From Lyngbya sp. CCAP 1446/10 (GTDB lineage: Bacteria; Cyanobacteriota; Cyanobacteriia; Cyanobacteriales; Microcoleaceae): 64,000 nt of DNA. The notes beneath the pieces were generated by a model. The model saw only the letters and a program-made list of their open reading frames with translations, was not told where the DNA came from and ran no database searches. The stretch is taken from the NCBI RefSeq assembly GCF_026130175.1, contig NZ_JAIGNI010000027.1, positions 1 to 64,000 of the forward strand, written 5' to 3'. This document shows positions 17,972-25,864 of this stretch, in pieces. The position numbers and the translations under genes are program-made. Numbering within the stretch: position 1 is the stretch's first letter; every line of letters begins with the position of its first letter.

Positions 17972-18622
17972 TTATTCTTCAATATTACTTGTTGGCTGGC
18001 TTACTTCTTCGTCTTTAACATCAAAGTTAATTCGTTCGTAAATCTCTCTCAGTGGCATTTGAAATTCTACGGATTCTAGGATTAATAGAGATTCCTCTGA
18101 ATCATATTCTGTTAATACCCATTTCCCGTTAGAGTTTTTGGCAAATTGCTCAATGTGATAGCTATATTGATCTACTAAAATGTATTCCTGAAATTCAGGA
18201 ATTGAGCGATAGGCGAGAAATTTACCACCGCGATCGTAGTCTTTGGTTGAATTCGATAAAACCTCGACGATTACCAGAGGATTTGTAACAATTGTTTTGT
18301 TACTTCCTTGATATTGTGGTTCTCCTTGAATCACCATGATATCGGGATAGACGTAGCGGCGAGTTAGGGGTATCCACAGCCGCAGATCATTGATAAAAGT
18401 CTCGTAATCTTGACCATTCACACTCAAGGGGAATTTTCGGCAAAAATTTAGTGCAATTTTATTGTGGTTCGCTGTTCCGCCTGTCATGGGTATGATTTCT
18501 CCATCATGGTATTCACTTTTGTCGATCGCACTTTCTTCTAATGCGAGATATTCCTCCGGGGTGTAGTGGCGTTTTTCGGTTGGCGGTTGCTTAGCGATTG
18601 CTGGTTTTTCTTGGGTTTGCAT
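17972..18622 (-). CDS. Uma2 family (DUF820) putative endonuclease
   Basis: The product has 216 residues from ATG 18622, preceded by AAGGGA; the longer frame to 18718 translates repeat copy 3 and is rejected. It is a PD-(D/E)xK nuclease fold: YTPEEYLALEE near the N-terminus, YPDIMVIQGEP, PLVIVEVLSNSTKDYDRGGKFLAYRSIPEFQEYILVD (quoted in parts: VIVEVLSNST, KFLAYR, EYILVD). These proteins are hugely expanded in cyanobacteria and their role is unknown; nuclease activity is a family prediction. It is bracketed by three copies of the same palindromic repeat. Confidence 0.88.
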   Translation of the reverse strand: MQTQEKPAIAKQPPTEKRHYTPEEYLALEESAIDKSEYHDGEIIPMTGGTANHNKIALNFCRKFPLSVNGQDYETFINDLRLWIPLTRRYVYPDIMVIQGEPQYQGSNKTIVTNPLVIVEVLSNSTKDYDRGGKFLAYRSIPEFQEYILVDQYSYHIEQFAKNSNGKWVLTEYDSEESLLILESVEFQMPLREIYERINFDVKDEEVSQPTSNIEE

Positions 18623-18677
18623 AGTCGTTCCCTTCTGATCTGAAGTGATTTGATGATAACAGCGATCGTGTGGAGCC

Positions 18678-18750
18678 TCAGAAACCGGGTTTCTTGCAAA
18701 ATCTCGTGAGGATACCAAAAATATCGCAGAAACCCGGTTTCTTGGATTAG
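18678..18750. repeat. AAACC(G/C)GGTTT repeat element, copy 3
   Basis: CAGAAACCGGGTTTCTTG and CAGAAACCCGGTTTCTTGG with the same spacer words (CGTGAGGATACCAAAAATATCG). Its right edge includes the stop codon of the glyoxalase gene (18747-18749). Confidence 0.88.
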
Positions 18751-19142
18751 TCGAGTGGATTTTCCAGTTGAATTAATTCAACTTTATATCCATCTGGGTC
18801 TTGCACAAAAGCGATGACAGTTGAACCGTGTTTCATCGGGCCTGGTTCCCGAATAACTTTACCGCTGCGGGCTTTAATTGCTTCGCAAGTACCGTAAATG
18901 TCGTCAACGCCGATCGCAATATGACCGTAAGCATCGCCTAAATTGTACTCTGCGACACCCCAGTTATATGTTAATTCCAAAACCGTAGTATCGGATTCGT
19001 CGCCGTAGCCCACAAAAGCCAGAGTAAATTTACCGTCTGGATAGTCCTTTTGCCGCAGCAATTTCATGCCCAGAACCTCGGTGTAAAATTTGAGGGACTC
19101 TTCCAGGTTGCCGACTCGGAGCATCGTGTGTAGTAGTTGCAT
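18747..19142 (-). CDS. gloA: Lactoylglutathione lyase (glyoxalase I)
   Basis: The 131-residue VOC-fold enzyme isomerises the hemithioacetal of methylglyoxal and glutathione to S-lactoylglutathione. Typical blocks are MLHTMLRV at the N-terminus (as [18 protein letters not shown]), [29 protein letters not shown] with the metal Glu, [12 protein letters not shown] with the metal His, and [14 protein letters not shown] with the last Glu. Length is normal. The gene stands alone, minus strand, and its stop codon falls within a repeat element. Confidence 0.95.
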   Translation of the reverse strand: MQLLHTMLRVGNLEESLKFYTEVLGMKLLRQKDYPDGKFTLAFVGYGDESDTTVLELTYNWGVAEYNLGDAYGHIAIGVDDIYGTCEAIKARSGKVIREPGPMKHGSTVIAFVQDPDGYKVELIQLENPLD

Positions 19143-19252
19143 TTAGCTCACTCCAAATTTCTTAAGCTTTCATCTATTTTAGCGATTTCTTGCTTAAAAA
19201 ACTCGCGCCTCAACCGTCGCAGTTGCCGCAGGTTGATAACTGTCTATTTGAT

Positions 19253-19765
19253 TTAGCTTTGTACTTCCACCACACCCCTAAACATATTCATGCCGCAAGT
19301 AAATAGGTATCGTCCAGGTTTTTGAGGGGTGAATTCAACAGCCGTTACCTGATTTAGAGGTAATTCTCGCACAATGTGAAAATCTGGTAACAACACTTTT
19401 TCAAGACAACTATTGGGGTCGCGCCTCAAGAAATTGAGCCTGACTAATTGACCTGCTTTCACAACTACAGTGGAAGGCTCATAACCCCCGTCTACAGTAA
19501 TAGTTAACTCTTGTATTCCCTGAATAGACTCAGCTTGCTGCCCTTGAGTTTTACTAAATAGAAACCACCACAATTCTAGACCAATTAATGCCAACCCTCC
19601 TAGAGTTACGCCAACTTTTAAACCGAATGGTTGTTGAATGGGGCGAAATTGAGTGGTTGAAGTAGAATTTTTGAATGGCATTTGGGAAGCTTGGACTCCG
19701 AAAGCCATTCCCACTATAATTCCTAAACTTCCGATGCTTCCTAAAATTTGACGCTGACTAAACAT
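19253..19765 (-). CDS. Membrane-anchored cupredoxin-like protein
   Basis: The 170-residue product has a hydrophobic N-terminus (ILGSIGSLGIIVGMAFGVQA), a second membrane span (VGVTLGGLALIGLELWWFLF) and a periplasmic cupredoxin domain. The domain has LTITVDGGYEPSTVVVKAGQLVRL and likely copper ligands His in LLPDFHIV, Cys in FTCGMNMF and the Met after it. It lies 19 bp after copA on the same strand, so it is probably co-transcribed and accepts or scavenges exported copper. The exact role is inferred from context. Confidence 0.85.
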   Translation of the reverse strand: MFSQRQILGSIGSLGIIVGMAFGVQASQMPFKNSTSTTQFRPIQQPFGLKVGVTLGGLALIGLELWWFLFSKTQGQQAESIQGIQELTITVDGGYEPSTVVVKAGQLVRLNFLRRDPNSCLEKVLLPDFHIVRELPLNQVTAVEFTPQKPGRYLFTCGMNMFRGVVEVQS

Positions 19766-19784
19766 TTTTCAAATTCCTCATAAT

Positions 19785-22037
19785 TTACGCAACAGATTTA
19801 ACTTTAAAATTCCGCAAGCGCAAAGCATTAGTCACTACCGAAAGCGAACTAAAAGCCATTGCACCACCGGCGATAATCGGATTTAGCAGCCAGCCAAAAA
19901 TTGGGTACAAAATGCCCGCGGCGATCGGTATTCCAGCGATGTTGTAAATAAAGGCAAAAAACAAGTTTTCGCGGATGTTCCGCATGGTGGCGCGTGACAG
20001 TTGAATTGCTGTAACTATGCCTTGCAAATCTCCTGAAATTAAGGTAATGTCGCTGGCTGCGATCGCCACATCGGTGCCGGTACCGATCGCAATTCCCACA
20101 TCTGCTAAGGCCAAAGCCGGTGCATCATTAATCCCGTCTCCCACCATCGCCACAATCTTGCCTTCCCCTTGCAGCGCTTGGATTTTAGCGACTTTTTGGT
20201 CTGGTCTAACTTCGGCAAAAACGCGAGTAATACCGACAGATTGGGCGATCGACTCCGCAGTCGATCGATTATCCCCAGTCAGCATCACCACCTCCAAACC
20301 GAGCTTTTGCAGCGCTTTCACAGCCTGCGCTGACGACGGTTTCAGGGCATCAGCAATGCCCATAATTGCCTCAATTTTGCCCTCTACAGCCATCCAAACC
20401 ACCGTTTTGCTCGAAACTTCCAAAGCTCTCGCGCGCAGTTCCAGATACTCAGTATCGCAGCCCATTTCCTGCATCCATCGGAGGGTTCCCAGGGCGATCG
20501 ACTTTCCGCCCACAACCCCTCGCACACCGCTACCCGCGACGGCCTCAAAATCCCGAACATCTGTCAAATTCACCTCTTGAGATTGAGCGTACCTCACAAC
20601 AGCTTCCCCCACAGGATGCTCCGAATTTCGCTCTACAGAAGCCGCTAATTGCAGCAACTTTAACTCATTGCTGTTTGCCGTGCCTTTGACAGTCACAAAA
20701 TCAGTTACCGTCGGCTTCCCTTCCGTGAGAGTACCCGTTTTATCTAACACAATAACTTGAATTTTTTGCGCTAATTCTAAACTATCGGCTCCTTTAATTA
20801 AAATCCCGTTTTCCGCACCTTTACCAGTGCCCACCATCACAGCAGTCGGAGTCGCCAAACCCAAAGCACAGGGACAGGCAATAATTAACACTTCCACCAT
20901 TGTCACCGTTGCCAAAGTGGTGTTTCCCGTCGCGTTAAACCAGATCACAAAAGTAGCTAAAGCCACAGCAATTACTGCGGGAACAAACCAACCAGTTACT
21001 TGGTCTGCCAACTTTTGAATCGGCGCTTTTGAACCCTGAGCCTCCTGCACCATCTTGACAATTTGAGCTAAAAATGTATCTTTGCCAACTCTAGTAGCGC
21101 GAAACTTAAAGCTGCCAGTTTTGTTAATTGTGGCTCCGATCACTTCATCACCAAGCTGCTTTTTGACAGCCAAACTTTCTCCCGTAACCATTGCTTCGTC
21201 TACCGTCGAAGAGCCTTCAATCACCTCTCCGTCAACGGGGATTTGCTCGCCCGGACGCACCTGTACGATGTCGCCAATTTCCACTTGGGCGATCGGCACT
21301 TCCAACTCTTCTCCGTTGCGAACGATCCGAGCAGTTTTTGCTTGCAAACCCATGAGTTTGCGAATAGCTTCCGAAGTCTCTCCCTTCGCCCGATTTTCTA
21401 AGGTTTTCCCCAATAAAATTAAAGCGACAACGCTCGCTGCAACTTCGTAGTAAACGCTAGGAGTCAAACCTTGGGCCGTAAAAAAACCGGGGAAAAATGT
21501 CACAAATACCGAATAAAAGTAGGCTGCACTCGTTCCCAAAGCAATCAGGGTATCCATTGTCGCGACGCGCCGTTTTAGGGATTTCCAAGCGCCCACATAG
21601 AATGATTTGCCGCACCAAAACTGTACCGGTGATGTCAGCACTAATTGCAGCCAAAAATTGTGCAGCCATGCGGGGATGAATGGCAGGTGCAAGCCAGTCA
21701 TGGCTGGAATACCACCCACAAACAGCAGGATGCTGATGATACCTGCTGTCCAGAGTTTTCGCTGCAAGTTTTGAGACTCAGATTTGCGATCGGCTTTGGC
21801 TGTATCATCCTCAGCCACCATTTCTTGAAGTGGCAAAGCTTCGTATCCCGCAGCATCAACCGCCGATTGAATTGCTGCTAAATTGGTTTGCTTAGAGTCG
21901 TATTGGATAGCTGCTTGTTCCATCCCAAAATTGACGCTGCACTCAATTACGCCGGGAACAGATTTAATCGCTTGTTCGATAGATGAAGCACAAGAAGCAC
22001 AACTCATGCCCCCCAATTTAAGTGTAAGATTGTCCAT
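19785..22037 (-). CDS. copA: Copper-translocating P1B-type ATPase
   Basis: The 750-residue pump starts with an HMA domain (GGMSCASC, Cys13 and Cys16), followed by eight expected membrane spans. It has the TGES loop (MVTGESLA), the metal-binding CPC motif at 388-390, the phosphorylated Asp432 in DKTGT, the SEHPVGEA nucleotide site and the [12 protein letters not shown] hinge. The CPC form fits Cu(I) transport. The ATG at 22037 follows TAGGAG. About 154 bp upstream is a direct repeat ATTTCA-N5-ATTTCA (on the coding strand), also present upstream of the DUF305 gene, suggesting shared copper control. It may export copper from the cytosol or deliver it to thylakoids. Confidence 0.95.
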   Translation of the reverse strand: MDNLTLKLGGMSCASCASSIEQAIKSVPGVIECSVNFGMEQAAIQYDSKQTNLAAIQSAVDAAGYEALPLQEMVAEDDTAKADRKSESQNLQRKLWTAGIISILLFVGGIPAMTGLHLPFIPAWLHNFWLQLVLTSPVQFWCGKSFYVGAWKSLKRRVATMDTLIALGTSAAYFYSVFVTFFPGFFTAQGLTPSVYYEVAASVVALILLGKTLENRAKGETSEAIRKLMGLQAKTARIVRNGEELEVPIAQVEIGDIVQVRPGEQIPVDGEVIEGSSTVDEAMVTGESLAVKKQLGDEVIGATINKTGSFKFRATRVGKDTFLAQIVKMVQEAQGSKAPIQKLADQVTGWFVPAVIAVALATFVIWFNATGNTTLATVTMVEVLIIACPCALGLATPTAVMVGTGKGAENGILIKGADSLELAQKIQVIVLDKTGTLTEGKPTVTDFVTVKGTANSNELKLLQLAASVERNSEHPVGEAVVRYAQSQEVNLTDVRDFEAVAGSGVRGVVGGKSIALGTLRWMQEMGCDTEYLELRARALEVSSKTVVWMAVEGKIEAIMGIADALKPSSAQAVKALQKLGLEVVMLTGDNRSTAESIAQSVGITRVFAEVRPDQKVAKIQALQGEGKIVAMVGDGINDAPALALADVGIAIGTGTDVAIAASDITLISGDLQGIVTAIQLSRATMRNIRENLFFAFIYNIAGIPIAAGILYPIFGWLLNPIIAGGAMAFSSLSVVTNALRLRNFKVKSVA

Positions 22038-22176
22038 AGGGTACTCCTAAACTAAATAAGAGCGCAGGTTGCCAAGGTATTTAGTAATTGGCATGACCGA
22101 GTTTCCAAATTACTGAGGAGAATTGCGCTCGAAATGATTGGTGCGATTGCTGGACGCTACGGTTATAGTTTTCAGC

Positions 22177-22207
22177 ATTTCACCCTAATGTGAAATTAAG
22201 ATGAAAT
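22177..22207 (-). promoter_or_regulatory. Candidate CopR-type operator of copA
   Basis: Read on the copA coding strand: ATTTCA-TCTTA-ATTTCA (22207 down to 22191), a direct repeat of 11-bp period as bound by OmpR/PhoB-family regulators. A third, inverted half site lies at 22177-22182. The core ATTTCATC-T-ATTTCA is shared with 22623-22639. No regulator gene is in the window. Confidence 0.6.
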
Positions 22208-22251
22208 GGCTGTATTCCTAAAGTTAGAAACCGCTGGCGTTGACCTAAAAA

Positions 22252-22446
22252 TTAATCTACAGGATAGCCAGCAGATGCGATCGCTTTTCTAACTTCACTT
22301 TCCTCCTTAGCCGTTTGAATCGTGACAAATTTTGTCTTGAGATCCGCCTCAACAGCGGCGGCTGAGTCAATGGCTTGGACTGCTTTGGTTATTGTATTCA
22401 CACAAGCAGAACAAGCCATCTTGGGTACTTTTAGCTGTAAAGTCAT
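22252..22446 (-). CDS. Copper chaperone, HMA domain (CopZ/Atx1-like)
   Basis: The 64-residue single HMA domain starts at ATG 22446 after GAGG. It has VPKMACSACVNTITKAV with the CxxC copper site and ends ASAGYPVD. It should pick up Cu(I) in the cytosol and hand it to the HMA domain of CopA, encoded 214 bp downstream on the same strand. Its own promoter has the features of a MerR/CueR-activated promoter, unlike copA. Confidence 0.9.
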   Translation of the reverse strand: MTLQLKVPKMACSACVNTITKAVQAIDSAAAVEADLKTKFVTIQTAKEESEVRKAIASAGYPVD

Positions 22447-22495
22447 AATTGGAACCTCAGCAGAAACTACTCTGCTCAATTAATGAATTAACTCC

Positions 22496-22527
22496 ATTGT
22501 AAAGTCTCCAGTCAGCAGGAGAGTCAA
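22496..22527 (-). promoter_or_regulatory. MerR/CueR-type promoter of the copper chaperone gene
   Basis: On the coding strand the -35 box TTGACT (22527-22522) and the -10 box TACAAT (22501-22496) are separated by 20 bp, longer than the usual 17. The spacer region carries a dyad TCTCC/GGAGA. Overlong spacer plus dyad is the hallmark of MerR-family metal-responsive promoters. Confidence 0.65.
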
Positions 22528-22622
22528 GGGAATTGCGAAATAAATCTGGAATTATGAAAAAAGTGGTTTAACACGCTACCTGAGACGGCACAGCAAGAAT
22601 TATTTACAGATGATCATCAATA

Positions 22623-22639
22623 ATTTCATCCTGATTTCA
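22623..22639 (+). promoter_or_regulatory. Candidate CopR-type operator of the DUF305 gene
   Basis: ATTTCA-TCCTG-ATTTCA, a direct repeat with 11-bp period that differs from the copA site in only two spacer bases and has the same orientation towards its gene. An AT-rich -10-like AAATATAAAT follows at about 22656-22665, and the start codon is at 22691. Confidence 0.62.
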
Positions 22640-22690
22640 TTTCTATCTGAGAAACTAAATATAAATGGCAGTTTTAAGGATATAAAATCA

Positions 22691-23407
22691 ATGAAATCAA
22701 CTTCATTAAAAACAGGCTTTGCAGCGCTGACATTGACCGCCACAGCCGTTTTAACCAGCGGAGTGCTTGCAGCTTGTTCAAAAGCTCCGACAAGCCAAAC
22801 TCAAGCTCCAAATGTTACGACAGCAACTCAAACGAACAACAAGCAAGACGTGGCACAAGGCGGCAGCGGTGGCATGAATCATGGCATGAATCACAATATG
22901 TCAATGGATTTAGGCCCTGCTGATGCCAACTACGATTTGCGATTTATTGATGGCATGACAGTACACCATCAAGGTGCTATAAACATGGCGAAAGATGTGC
23001 TAAATAAATCCAAACGCCCGGAAATAAAAAAACTAGCAAATAACATGATTGCCGCTCAAAACCGCGAAATCAATCAAATGAAACAGTGGCGAAAAAACTG
23101 GTACGCCAAAGCCGAAAATACACCGATGGCTTATCACGCTCAAATGGGTGACATGATGGCAATGACTCCCGAACAAATGCAAAGCATGATGATGAGTATG
23201 GATTTAGGGGCGGCTGATGCTGAATTTGACCTGCGATTTCTGAATGCGATGATTCCCCACCACGAAGGAGCTTTAGTGATGGCTGAAGATGCTTTGAAGA
23301 AGTCGAAACGGCCGGAAATGAAGAAATTATCTCAAGAGATTCTGACTTCGCAAAAGCAAGAAATTGAGCAAATGAAAGAGTGGCGCCAAGCTTGGTACAA
23401 AAAGTAG
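22691..23407 (+). CDS. DUF305 lipoprotein, CopM-like copper-binding protein
   Basis: The product has 238 residues from ATG 22691 (ribosome site AAGGA). It has a lipoprotein signal with lipobox LAAC, a Met/His-rich linker (GGMNHGMNHNMSMD), then two DUF305 repeats: FIDGMTVHHQGAINMAKD and FLNAMIPHHEGALVMAED. The paired HH-x-GA and Met residues are the likely copper ligands. CopM of Synechocystis is a DUF305 protein that binds Cu(I) in the periplasm and outside the cell. Divergent from the copper chaperone gene; part of the copper island. Confidence 0.85.
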   Translation: MKSTSLKTGFAALTLTATAVLTSGVLAACSKAPTSQTQAPNVTTATQTNNKQDVAQGGSGGMNHGMNHNMSMDLGPADANYDLRFIDGMTVHHQGAINMAKDVLNKSKRPEIKKLANNMIAAQNREINQMKQWRKNWYAKAENTPMAYHAQMGDMMAMTPEQMQSMMMSMDLGAADAEFDLRFLNAMIPHHEGALVMAEDALKKSKRPEMKKLSQEILTSQKQEIEQMKEWRQAWYKK

Positions 23408-23592
23408 TGACGGGGCGGATCAATTAATTGCAATATCTATGGATACTGGCTTGAATTTTTCATGGTAGCTAGAGTATAATTGAGGTCAAACGGTTTTTGG
23501 CATCTTAAAATCCCAAAAGCCTTTAAACTCCAATTATTTGAGCGCTACTCCTTGACAGTTCCAGACAGTATCTACAATCCGATCGCAATTCT

Positions 23593-24177
23593 ATGAAACG
23601 AGCAGTATTTCTCGACCGCGATGGCGTTCTCAATATCGAAGCTGGCTACATTCACAAACTAGAAGATTTGCATTTAATCCCAGGCATAGCTGAAGCTGTA
23701 CGCCGTTTAAATGATCGACAAATATTTTGCTGTTTGGTTTCCAATCAATCCGGGCCTGCGAGGGGTTATTATCCGGTCAGCCATGTTGAAGCTTTGCACA
23801 AACGCCTGTGTTTGTTATTAGAACAAGAAGCTGGAGCGAGGTTAGATGCTCTTTATTACTGTCCTTATTTGAGCGAAGCGGAAGGCGGAACAAACCCAGA
23901 ATTTACGCGATATACGACTTGGCGAAAACCGAATACGGGGATGTTAGTAGCGGCGGCTTGGGAACACGATTTGGATTTGCCCAATAGTTTTATGGTGGGG
24001 GATAAAGCGACTGATGTTGATATGGCTCACAATGCCGGTTGTACTGGTATTTTAGTGCAGACTGGTTACGGCGAAAGCGTGTTGAGCGGGGAGTATCAGC
24101 ACCATACTAAACCGGATTTTATTGCTGCAAATTTAGCTGCGGGGGTTGAGTGGATTTTGCAAGATTTTGATGATTAA
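23593..24177 (+). CDS. gmhB: GmhB-like HAD phosphatase (heptose bisphosphate phosphatase family)
   Basis: The 194-residue HAD hydrolase has the nucleophile block FLDRDGVLN (Asp8, Asp10), SNQSGPARGYYP, the KP block TWRKPNTGML and MVGDKATDVDMAHNAG. This matches D-glycero-D-manno-heptose 1,7-bisphosphate 7-phosphatase, a step towards ADP-heptose for LPS core. Oddity: the zinc loop of classical GmhB (C-x-H ... C-x-C) is largely lost; only the Cys of YYCPY remains, so the protein may be a zinc-less variant or have another sugar-phosphate substrate. A terminator-like hairpin follows at 24207. Confidence 0.82.
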   Translation: MKRAVFLDRDGVLNIEAGYIHKLEDLHLIPGIAEAVRRLNDRQIFCCLVSNQSGPARGYYPVSHVEALHKRLCLLLEQEAGARLDALYYCPYLSEAEGGTNPEFTRYTTWRKPNTGMLVAAAWEHDLDLPNSFMVGDKATDVDMAHNAGCTGILVQTGYGESVLSGEYQHHTKPDFIAANLAAGVEWILQDFDD

Positions 24178-24206
24178 GCTAGTCAGCAAATAAACATTGT
24201 ATATTC

Positions 24207-24239
24207 GGGATGGGCTTTGAGCCCGTCCCAATTATTTTT
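24207..24239 (+). terminator. Rho-independent terminator after gmhB
   Basis: GGGATGGGCT pairs with AGCCCGTCCC over a three-base loop and is followed by ATTATTTTT. The position 30 bp after the stop codon fits termination of the phosphatase transcript. Confidence 0.75.
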
Positions 24240-24253
24240 GCAATATTGTCTAA

Positions 24254-24376
24254 GGTGGAAGACTTTTTAGCTAAACAGACGGGAATCCCCACATTATATC
24301 GCTTCGATTAGTGTGGGATGAAAGACGCGGTGAGACGAGGATTCCACCTGTCAACCAATTCAAAACTATGTTTTGA
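24254..24376 (+). ncRNA. Structured intergenic segment, possible remnant transposon end or ncRNA
   Basis: GGTGGAA (24254-24260) can close with TTCCACC (24342-24348) around an inner hairpin CCCACA/TGTGGG (24288-24293, 24312-24317). A second perfect hairpin TCAAAAC-TAT-GTTTTGA follows at 24360-24376. The nested layout resembles ends of TnpB-type elements. No frame is seen from 24178 to 24614. Whether it is transcribed is unknown. Confidence 0.4.
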
Positions 24377-24536
24377 CCGATGACGGGTGGATGACGAGGC
24401 GAACAAATTATTTTATTCGACTTTTTTCAATACACCTTTTTAACCATTTCTGTAGCCAGTTGAAATTGGGCAATAAAAGTTAATACTTAATAATAGAAGT
24501 TTCTTTGAATGTATAAATAAAATATTTATTCGCTTA

Positions 24537-24563
24537 CTTGACATAAAGTAACGCATTCAAGTA
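24537..24563. mobile_element. Possible left-end hairpin of the TnpB element
   Basis: ACTTGA (24537-24542) and TCAAGT (24558-24563) flank CATAAAGTAACGCAT in a subterminal stem-loop 52 bp before tnpB, as IS200/IS605-type left ends have. The exact end was not fixed. Confidence 0.4.
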
Positions 24564-24614
24564 TATTAACAGTAATTGATAAATCGCGATTAAAATTACA
24601 CATTCACCGCTTAA

Positions 24615-25844
24615 ATGAGAACTTCTTACCAGTATCGATTACGTCCAACAAAATTACAAGCCATTGAGATTGACAGATGGCTGTCAATGTTATGTGCACA
24701 GTACAACTATTGGTTGGCAGATCGATTCAACTGGTACGAGCAAAATCGTTCATCCATTAATGCGTGTCCCCTAGTTTGCTACTTACCTGAACTGCGGGAC
24801 AATCCCGATTACTACACCCAGAAAAAAACGTTACCTCAACTCAAAAAGACCCATCCTTGGTATGCCGAGATTTACTCTCAAGTCCTCCAAGATGCAGTTA
24901 AACGAGTTAAGGTAACGTTTGATCGTTTCCTCAAAGGTGATGGTAACGGAAAACGCAGCGGTAGACCAAGATTTAAACAACGCAGTCGTTACCGCACGTT
25001 CACCTATCCTCAAATTAAAGACGGCTGCTTGCAAAACAACTTAATTAACTTGCCCATGTTCGGAAAAGTTAAAGTTGTTTTGCACCGTTCGATACCTGAT
25101 GGATTCAAAATCAAAACCGTCTCTATTACCAAGAAAGCTGACCGGTACTATGTCACTCTCAGTTTAGAAGATTCTACAGTCCCTGAAATTAAACCAGATT
25201 TTAATCCTCAAAAGATTGTTGGAATTGATGTTGGGCTGAAGGATTTCTTGACAACATCAGAAAACGAGACTGTGGCAATTCCTCAACATTACCGCAAAGC
25301 TCAAAAGCGCCTGCGAACTATTCAGAAGCGAGTCTCGCGTCGTAAAAAAGGCAGTAACCGCAGGCAAAAAGCAGTCAAACAACTGGGGAAATGTCACAAA
25401 AAAGTAGCAGACAAACGCAAAGATTTTCATTTTAAAACTGCCAATAATTTATTGCAAAAATATGATGTTGTTGCAGTTGAAGATTTGAATGTTAAAGGAC
25501 TTGCTCGTACAAAACTAGCTAAATCTGTGTTGGACGCTGGGTGGTCAAGCTTTCTGTCGATTCTAACAAACAAAGCCGTAAATGCTGGTCTGTTGGTAAT
25601 CCCAGTAAGTGCCTATAATACTTCACAAGATTGTTCTGGTTGTGGCGAAAAAGTACAAAAAAAGCTGCATGAAAGATGGCACGACTGCCCACATTGTAGA
25701 TGTAGTCTTGACCGCGATCATAATGCTGCGATAAATATAAAAAATAGGGCGGTGGGTCATCCCGTCTTTAACGCTCAGTCAATGTCCGAAGCAATAGCTG
25801 GAGTCACTGAGAAGCCTACGCCATACTGTACTCAGTTGGCGTAG
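24615..25844 (+). CDS. tnpB: TnpB, RNA-guided nuclease of an IS200/IS605-type element
   Basis: The 409-residue product is an intact OrfB/TnpB. The N-terminal part ([24 protein letters not shown]) is followed by [11 protein letters not shown] and a RuvC nuclease with Asp205 in GIDVGLKDF, Glu289 in VEDLNVKG and the last Asp in [10 protein letters not shown]. The zinc ribbon is CSGC (340-343) plus CPHC (358-361). TnpB cuts target DNA guided by a right-end RNA that overlaps the 3' end of the gene. No tnpA is present, so the element is non-autonomous (IS1341-like). Stop codon TAG lies in a hairpin. All catalytic residues are present, so it may be active. Confidence 0.93.
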   Translation: MRTSYQYRLRPTKLQAIEIDRWLSMLCAQYNYWLADRFNWYEQNRSSINACPLVCYLPELRDNPDYYTQKKTLPQLKKTHPWYAEIYSQVLQDAVKRVKVTFDRFLKGDGNGKRSGRPRFKQRSRYRTFTYPQIKDGCLQNNLINLPMFGKVKVVLHRSIPDGFKIKTVSITKKADRYYVTLSLEDSTVPEIKPDFNPQKIVGIDVGLKDFLTTSENETVAIPQHYRKAQKRLRTIQKRVSRRKKGSNRRQKAVKQLGKCHKKVADKRKDFHFKTANNLLQKYDVVAVEDLNVKGLARTKLAKSVLDAGWSSFLSILTNKAVNAGLLVIPVSAYNTSQDCSGCGEKVQKKLHERWHDCPHCRCSLDRDHNAAINIKNRAVGHPVFNAQSMSEAIAGVTEKPTPYCTQLA

Positions 25845-25845
25845 G
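25815..25845 (+). ncRNA. 3' hairpin of tnpB, part of the probable right-end (omega) RNA
   Basis: CCTACGCCA (25815-25823) and TGGCGTAGG (25837-25845) form a perfect 9-bp stem across a 13-base loop, overlapping the tnpB stop codon. Right-end guide RNAs of TnpB use the last part of the gene as scaffold and the flank as guide. The flank up to 25864 would then be the guide; this is inferred. Confidence 0.5.
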
Positions 25846-25864
25846 AGTATGTCACGGAATCTCG

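Noticed and set aside
22610-22690. Extended N-terminus for the DUF305 protein from ATG 22610
   Set aside because: The ATG at 22691 has a ribosome site and begins a proper lipoprotein signal; the extension would bury it and overlaps the operator.
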